A DNA stretch of 64,000 nt from Paraphaeosphaeria minitans (taxonomy: Eukaryota > Ascomycota > Dothideomycetes > Pleosporales > Didymosphaeriaceae), in assembly GCA_015832175.1 (NCBI GenBank), contig WJXW01000002.1:1240001-1304000 (forward strand), written 5' to 3'. Below the pieces are notes generated by a model that saw only the letters and a program-made list of their open reading frames with translations, was not told the origin of the DNA and did no database searches. Numbering within the stretch: the first letter of the stretch is position 1; every line of letters starts with the position of its first letter. The position numbers and the translations under genes are program-made. Of the stretch, positions 58,600 to 64,000 are shown in pieces.

Positions 58600-61500
58600 A
58601 AAACAGTCCTAAGAACAAATATAATTAACTAGCGAGTGTTAACGCCTACGCGATTCACCCGGCAGCTATATATTATACGCCAAATAATATAAAGATAGAT
58701 CTGTAACTCGTAAATAGTCCTCGAAATAGGAATAATACGGGAAATATTAATAACTATAAGGGCGACCTTTTTAAGTAATAAGTACGTATTGTTAATTGTT
58801 CTAATGGCCAAATAGAACCCTAGGCGAGCTAGTTAGGGTAACGTTAATTCTACTACCAGCGAATGGGCCCGCGGAGAATAACATCGCATAAGAAGGCGCA
58901 GCATTAAACTAGAAAGAATTTTAAGAAGAAATCTTAGAAAGTGTTACAACTAAGCATAGATGTTATTGCGAAGAAGAAAATTAAGGTAATAGTGGAGGGT
59001 TAAGTCTGGGGGATCTAGCTAAGAGATATTAGTAATTAGTGAAAAAAGTCTATAATCTAAAGGTTGCTTTCGTGTTGGGAGAAAACCTTGTAGGTACGGT
59101 AAGGCGTAGCTTAAAAGAGAAAGCAACACTACTACAGAGCTTTTAAGACAATAACTAAAAAACACAAAAAGACACAAATTTTGGAGCAGACGATGTATTT
59201 GTATGCACTGTATACATTGGCGCTCGCGTTATTTTCAAGGTGTTGGAAGTAGGCGCTGATCTGGTTATGTGCGGACGTGTCGTAGATGTATCGCCTGTGA
59301 TTGGAGCATGTTAATGGTACGGGTGGAAGGACAAGAGTACAAAACACTGGCAAGTGCATTCCTTGGCCATTTGATTGAGTTCTCCGGCTATATTATAGAG
59401 TTAAGCTCCGCGGGCTTCCATCGCTTCCTGCTGGAGATTTTCGGCGATGTTGGCTTTCCTATTGCAGAGATCGAGGCAGACAGGTACGCTCAGTAACACC
59501 AACGTACACGCAAAAACAATTACTGATGCAATCAGATAACATGCATTATCGCCAGGCAAGATAATACCAATGGGTATGGTGACGATTAATGCAGTCGAGT
59601 GCCAGTTCTCCTACGAGATCCAAGACAAAATGCATTTGAATAGCGATGTCGCCGGCATGCTTAACAGCGTGACTATTGAAGCAAGAGTATCTTCGATCCG
59701 CCCAAGATTGCTCGTGCCATAGAAATGAGGGTCAGCCATGTCGAAGGTAAACAATAAATATGTTTGTGCAAGGGCGCAGCATGGTAGAGTGCAAGTAAGA
59801 CTCTACTAAGAGAAGTGTTAGGTATTTCTTGAAAGCTAAAATATACTCACTTCAGCATCAGTCCACTTCAGTTATGTCTAATCCCAGCAATCAGGGGGGA
59901 GTGTAGCGTAGATGTTAACACTCCGGATTTTGAAGCATCTGCATCTCTTTCCGACAAGTCCGATTCGACCCTGGGAACGACCTACTATGATGTTCTCGTC
60001 TTTCACCATCTCTTTTCTGTATGCAACACTGAGTTCCATTTCCATATCATCTTACTGGTAGACAATGTGTACACTAGCTCCATAAACGGGTTAGTGCAAA
60101 CCCTGGCCGGGAAAAGCGCGTCTCCACTTGACATTAGACTCTACCGCGTCCCAACTCACTTCAGACATCTTTGCCTTCCTCCACCAAAAACACATCATCG
60201 CCTTACCGACAATGATCTGTCCTTCGAAGTCCTAACGACTTACATCGCAATTCGAAACCCACCAGAAATGTGCTGCGACCGCAACTGCGTCAGTGCGCTG
60301 ATGATTCCAACAGTGAAGTGGAGTTCTATGTATCTTCCTACCCCCGGCCCAGCCGCGACACATCCCGCGGCACGCTGAAGCCCTATGAAGATTCTCCGGA
60401 GGACGACCAGCGTGCAGGTGCATGCGTCTCCACGCTGTCAGTCTCAATGAAACGAAGTCGTGCAGCAAGGGGAATCCGTCCGTGTAGCCGTCCTTGTTCG
60501 ATAACTGCTCGAAGCTACTCCCTGTGACGAGCTTCCCTTTGAGCGTCTTGAGCGACTTGAGCGATGGCTTGATGTGTGTGAGCTTTACGCAACGGATGCC
60601 CCGGTTCCACAAGGCGGCCTTGTCTCGAATGTCCAAACGTACTCTGAACGTTGCTGGAAATCTTCGCTCATGCTCGAGCAAGAAGTGGGAACATCCGTCT
60701 GGAGATTAACTAGACCGAAGGCTCAAAGGGATGCTTCCAGTTCCGGACGCCAAGCTAGCGAAGCTGGTGACCGTTCACCTCCTCGCAGTTACGAAACACA
60801 TGCTTTCAGGATGAGAGTTGGCACGAACATGGAATGCGGACTTTCTACCTGCCAATGCAATCGTTATTCATGCTACCGACCCAGACGAAAGGCTTCAATC
60901 CTCGAGGCGATGGTTGCTGCTTTTCACAAGCAGAATGACCCAACGGCAACTGGGCTCAGATCGAAGAGCATGTCAAAATGGCTGATGGTCAAGAGATGAA
61001 TGCCTTTCAATAGGTGTGCTACGACGGCACCTCGATCCGCACCCGCTGTCGATCACGACAGTGTTTCAGAGTGCGGACCGCAGGATCGGTCGTTTCGAGA
61101 CTTTTCTCTGGATGCTCATGCAACAGCGACGTACAGCATGCTAAGCGACCCGACCTTGCATCCCACATGACGATGTGGTTCATGCAACTCGCGAACGAGG
61201 GCTGTCGGTGCATCCTCCTCTTACTGGGCGTTTGATTCCGCCTTCGCCGAGACTACTGCCCTGTGCCAATGGCACTGCTCGTATCCCCCTTTCTGCTCCT
61301 TCCTTGAGCACCGAGCGTTGAGAGACAGAACAACAACTCGCGAAGCTGCAGCACGTTACTCCTCCTTACTGCTTTCGACACGTCCAAAGTCTCCCATTAT
61401 TCGCGCAACATCGTATAGCCGCATAATATACCCGGGCTCGATATTCTCGTATGACAGCGTGCCGTCGTCCTCGCCGTATTACTTGTTCCCTGGGACCGGC

Positions 61501-62414
61501 TGCGGACCATTTGCCGTTACCAAGACGCGGTGCCTTGGCGGTGAGTCCAATTGAGCCTGGACGGCCATCCACAAATCCTGGAGGAAGCGTAACGATTCGG
61601 GTCGGCTCGGCGTGGACGCTCGAGCATGTCCGCAAATACAAGCGCTTGACACACATTGCGAGTATTACCCATCTGTTCGTCAAACCTCCAACCGAAGAGT
61701 AGAATGGTTCTTCTCAGGCCAGTTCCCAGTTGCGATGTACCCAGCGTGCTTTTCTTCCCACAATCCCTAGACCATGCCGAGGAGAAGGTGCAGCTGGTAT
61801 TTTGAGGGGGAGAAGCTGAGATTAAGGTGCGATGTGCCCGCTGGGTCGTTTCGTCGAACGCCACAAGCGTCTGTCGCCCCGTACCGCACTGGGTTACTAG
61901 CGTCAGCCCGCAAGCCTCCGTTTGTGTTTCATGTTTCCCTGAAACGGAGCCATCGCACGCGGATTCGCCAGCTCCACCTCATGGCAGCCGCGCGCTCGGG
62001 TTCTGACATGAACAAGGGCCTAGATCGGCAGGCACGTAGGCACGCAGACGCGCCATTTGGATATGTTGCAAGGAAGACGAGATGGCTCTTTTGCGCTTGA
62101 GCACTCGCCGCAGGGATGGGGTCCGTTGTGGTGATTGCATGCATGCGGGCTGGGGCGGAGATCAAAAACCCCACGCTCCCCGCGTAAACGATCGTCCTCT
62201 TTCTTACCTGCGCCCGACTTCACATCCAGCTTGCCGTCTTTCCTTTGGGTGCGCTCAGCCCCTTTGTCGCTTTTGTTTCACGTCGCCAGTCGACATTTTC
62301 CTTCCTTTGGGAGGTTTGTGGTGAAGGTCCTAGTGACTTGCTTTGTTCCTGTGTCTATACCGCGCCTTCTCTTCGAAACAGCATTGATCTTCACGGAAAA
62401 AGTGATTGCTCAGC
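58600..62414. other. Intergenic flank, no recognised gene
   Basis: Composition changes here from about two-thirds AT with RIP bias to mixed GC. 58600-59150 is intermediate and may hold decayed repeat sequence: a 60-codon minus-strand stretch at 58629-58811 is unrecognised. From 59150 to 62400 short open stretches overlap on both strands (for example 60574-60999 +, 60232-60681 -, 61517-61864 -), none with a recognisable domain, signal peptide or convincing intron pattern. I see no tRNA, rRNA or telomeric repeat. It may contain gene remnants or an unfamiliar multi-exon gene. Confidence 0.5.
62150..62160 (+). promoter_or_regulatory. Possible paired CreA/CRE1 sites upstream of the AA9 gene
   Basis: ctggggcggag contains two overlapping matches to SYGGRG (62150-62155 and 62155-62160), about 255 bp upstream of the start codon. 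SYGGRG is the known site of the carbon-catabolite repressor CreA/CRE1, which commonly controls cellulase genes. The motif is short and occurs by chance, so regulation is only suggested. Confidence 0.3.
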
Positions 62415-64000
62415 ATGAAGGCTCAGTCGATCCTCCTCGCGGCTCTTGCTGCCGCGCCTACCGTTATGGCGCACACCGTTTGGTCTGTTCTTTACGTCAA
62501 TGGAGAGAGTCAGGTAAGACAAACGGCTAACATGCTTGACATCTTGCTAACTTCAGACAGGGAGACGGCGCGGGTATCCGCATGAGAAAAGACCCTGCCA
62601 AAGCTTCATTCCCTCTCGTAGACTACAGCAGTGAAGACATGGCCTGCAACGTCGACGGAACCAAAGGGGTCGATTTCGTCAACCCAGTCAAGGACGGCTC
62701 CATCCTGACGTTCGAAATGCGCTCGTGGCCCGATGACCCATCCAAGGAGTCCCTTGACAGAGGCCACTACGGTCCCTGTGCCGTTTATCTGAAGAAGGTC
62801 GCCTCCGCCATCGACGACAAGGCTGCCGGTGACGGCTGGTTCAAGCTAATGGACGACGGCTACCACGCCGACACTGACAAGTGGTGCACTGACCGCCTCA
62901 TCGACAACAAAGGTCGTCTCTCGGTGGAGCTCCCCAAAGGCCTCGAGGGTGGCTACTACCTCGCTCGTCCGGAAGTCGTAGCTATGCACAATGCTACCAA
63001 CGGCCAAGCCCAGTTCTACACTGGCTGCGCACAGATCTTCCTCGAGAGCACCGGTAGCTTGGTCCCCGAGAGCACCATCGCGATCCCAGGCCCCGAATAC
63101 GTGAGCGCCGGCCAGTCCTCCGTCAAGTTCAACATCTACGTCGGCAAGAACGCAGAGTACCAGGTCCCTGGCCCCGCCGTCGCGAACTTCACGCGGAACT
63201 CGAACCTCGCTTCCGACGCACAGCTCCATCAGACCGAGGGTCTCGTGCCCTCGTCCTGCATCGCCCAGAGCGCAAACTGGTGCGGCAAGGAAGTCGCCTC
63301 GTACAGCGACGAAACCGGGTGCTGGGCCTCGGGCGAGGACTGCTGGACGCAAGGCAAGAAGTGCTTCGCGGAGGCTCCCGTGACGGGCGGCAGTGTCTGC
63401 CAGCTCTGGAGCGACAAGTGCACGGCCATCAACGACCAGTGCACAGCGAAGAACTTCAACGGGCCGCCCAACAAGGGGAAGGTCCTCACGCCTAAGCACG
63501 AGACCATCGACATCGGGTTGATCATCAAGCCCGTGGCTGGCGGTAGCATTGACTCTGGCTCCACCGCGCCCAAGTCCAGCGCACCGCCAGCCTTTACATC
63601 TGCGCCCGCGCTGGCGCCCTCTGCGTACGAGCCCAAGTCCGATGTGACCGAGACGTCGGCTCCCTCCAGCACTCAAGCGTCCTTTATCGAGACGCCCTCG
63701 TTCTCTTCCACCGTCTCGCTGCTCCCCTTCGAAGGCGGCGCATACGGCGATGCCTCGTCCAGCGCACCACCAGCCTTCACATCCGCGCCCGCGCTGGCGC
63801 CCTCTGCGTACGAGCCCAAGTCCGATGTGACCGAGACGTCGGCTCCCTCCAGCACTCCAGCCTCCTTCATCGAGACGCCTTCGTTCTCTTCCACCGTACC
63901 GCTGCTCTCTTTCATCGGAGGCGGCTACGGCGATGCCTCTCGCTCGTCCACGACCAAGAAGGTCGCCAAATCCACGGCTACATCCACCGTCAAGGTGCCT
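62415..64000 (+). CDS. AA9-family lytic polysaccharide monooxygenase, secreted, 3' partial
   Basis: Copper enzyme that oxidatively cleaves cellulose or related glucans outside the cell. Exons are 62415-62513 and 62561-64000 (open at the edge, 513 residues visible). Residues 1-19 are a signal peptide ending VMA, and cleavage exposes His20, the N-terminal copper ligand (HTVWSVLYVNG). The second ligand is His102 in the RGHYGPCAVYL block. The conserved LARPEVVAMH segment follows (residues 167-176), then QFYTGCAQ with the axial Tyr186. The catalytic domain ends near residue 250. Next is a Cys-rich segment (about 266-322: SSCIAQSANWCG, ETGCWASGEDCW), then a Ser/Thr/Pro-rich tail from about 360 with two 61-residue repeats. 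The start fits the signal peptide. Unlike everything to the left it is open, uses GC-rich codons and shows no RIP. Confidence 0.93.
62514..62560 (+). other. Intron of the AA9 gene (47 bp)
   Basis: Begins gtaaga and ends acag, with a branch-like gctaac at 62546-62551. It is a phase 0 intron between ESQ and GDG, where removal restores the conserved N-terminal AA9 sequence. Confidence 0.88.
63575..63940 (+). repeat. Two 183-bp tandem repeats coding for a 61-residue unit
   Basis: 63575-63757 and 63758-63940 encode nearly the same unit, starting SSAPPAFTSAPALAPSAYEP and ending GGxYGDAS. They differ at only a few residues (Q/P, S/P, P/S, E/I, A/G). The unit length is a multiple of three, so the frame is kept. 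The segment is probably an O-glycosylated linker or stalk. Confidence 0.92.

Noticed and set aside
58629..58811. 60-codon minus-strand open stretch
   Set aside because: No domain recognised and the composition is intermediate; could be chance or a repeat remnant, so not called as a gene.
59132..59496. Overlapping 75-codon stretches on both strands
   Set aside because: No recognisable domain or splice context; the two contradict each other.
62846..63915. Long minus-strand open stretches over the AA9 gene (62846-63676, 63229-63672, 63673-63915) and a plus-strand one at 63280-63495
   Set aside because: They are shadows of the AA9 frame in a GC-rich gene with few stops; the sense frame has a signal peptide, copper ligands and a sensible intron.

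Overview
This looks like filamentous ascomycete (Pezizomycotina) chromosomal DNA. Positions 1 to about 58,600 are one uninterrupted pile of LTR retrotransposons. They are very rich in TA, poor in CA and TG, and full of TAA/TAG stops where related proteins carry Gln, Trp or Arg codons. That is the signature of repeat-induced point mutation (RIP). No protein in this part is expected to be functional. From about 58,600 the composition changes sharply to ordinary GC content, and the only gene I recognise with confidence begins at 62,415: a secreted AA9-type lytic polysaccharide monooxygenase with one intron, running off the right edge. The class (perhaps Dothideomycetes) is a guess.

The nest was resolved by matching LTR pairs and 5-bp target-site duplications (TSDs). 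The letters are mine. E is a Ty3/gypsy chromovirus, + strand, 44,717-58,599, whose 5' part lies left of the window. It received a Ty1/copia element H (+). H's 3' LTR spans 7,721-44,716 and is cut into three pieces by two insertions: chromovirus B (7,765-23,291, TSD ctttt) and copia F (23,362-44,394, minus, TSD gtaac). J, a minus-strand gypsy element (1-7,022), sits in the H RNase H region. B contains D' (8,471-10,674, TSD attat) and chromovirus A (13,992-20,574, TSD aaaac). F contains chromovirus C (26,151-39,849, minus, TSD attac), which contains copia D (29,691-36,905, TSD ttttt). E also carries a solo LTR of the F/G copia family (45,322-45,516, TSD gtaag), copia G (47,791-55,116, TSD tatac) and a solo H-type LTR (55,584-56,008, TSD aggaa). 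The deepest chain, E>H>F>C>D, is five levels.

The most interesting signal is an accessory reading frame on the opposite strand, between the chromodomain end of pol and the 3' LTR, in all three chromoviruses A, B and C. After allowing for RIP stops, each encodes an N-terminal cysteine cluster (C-X2-C-X15/16-C-X2-C-X6-C) followed by a Lys/Glu-rich segment. In B and C the sense pol stop and the antisense stop overlap tail to tail in a 4-bp palindrome. Other points are LTRs with a shared 3' half and unrelated U3 parts, a CRE-like octamer array in the H LTR, and an internally deleted non-autonomous element (D').

The interval 58,600-62,414 has no gene I can recognise.
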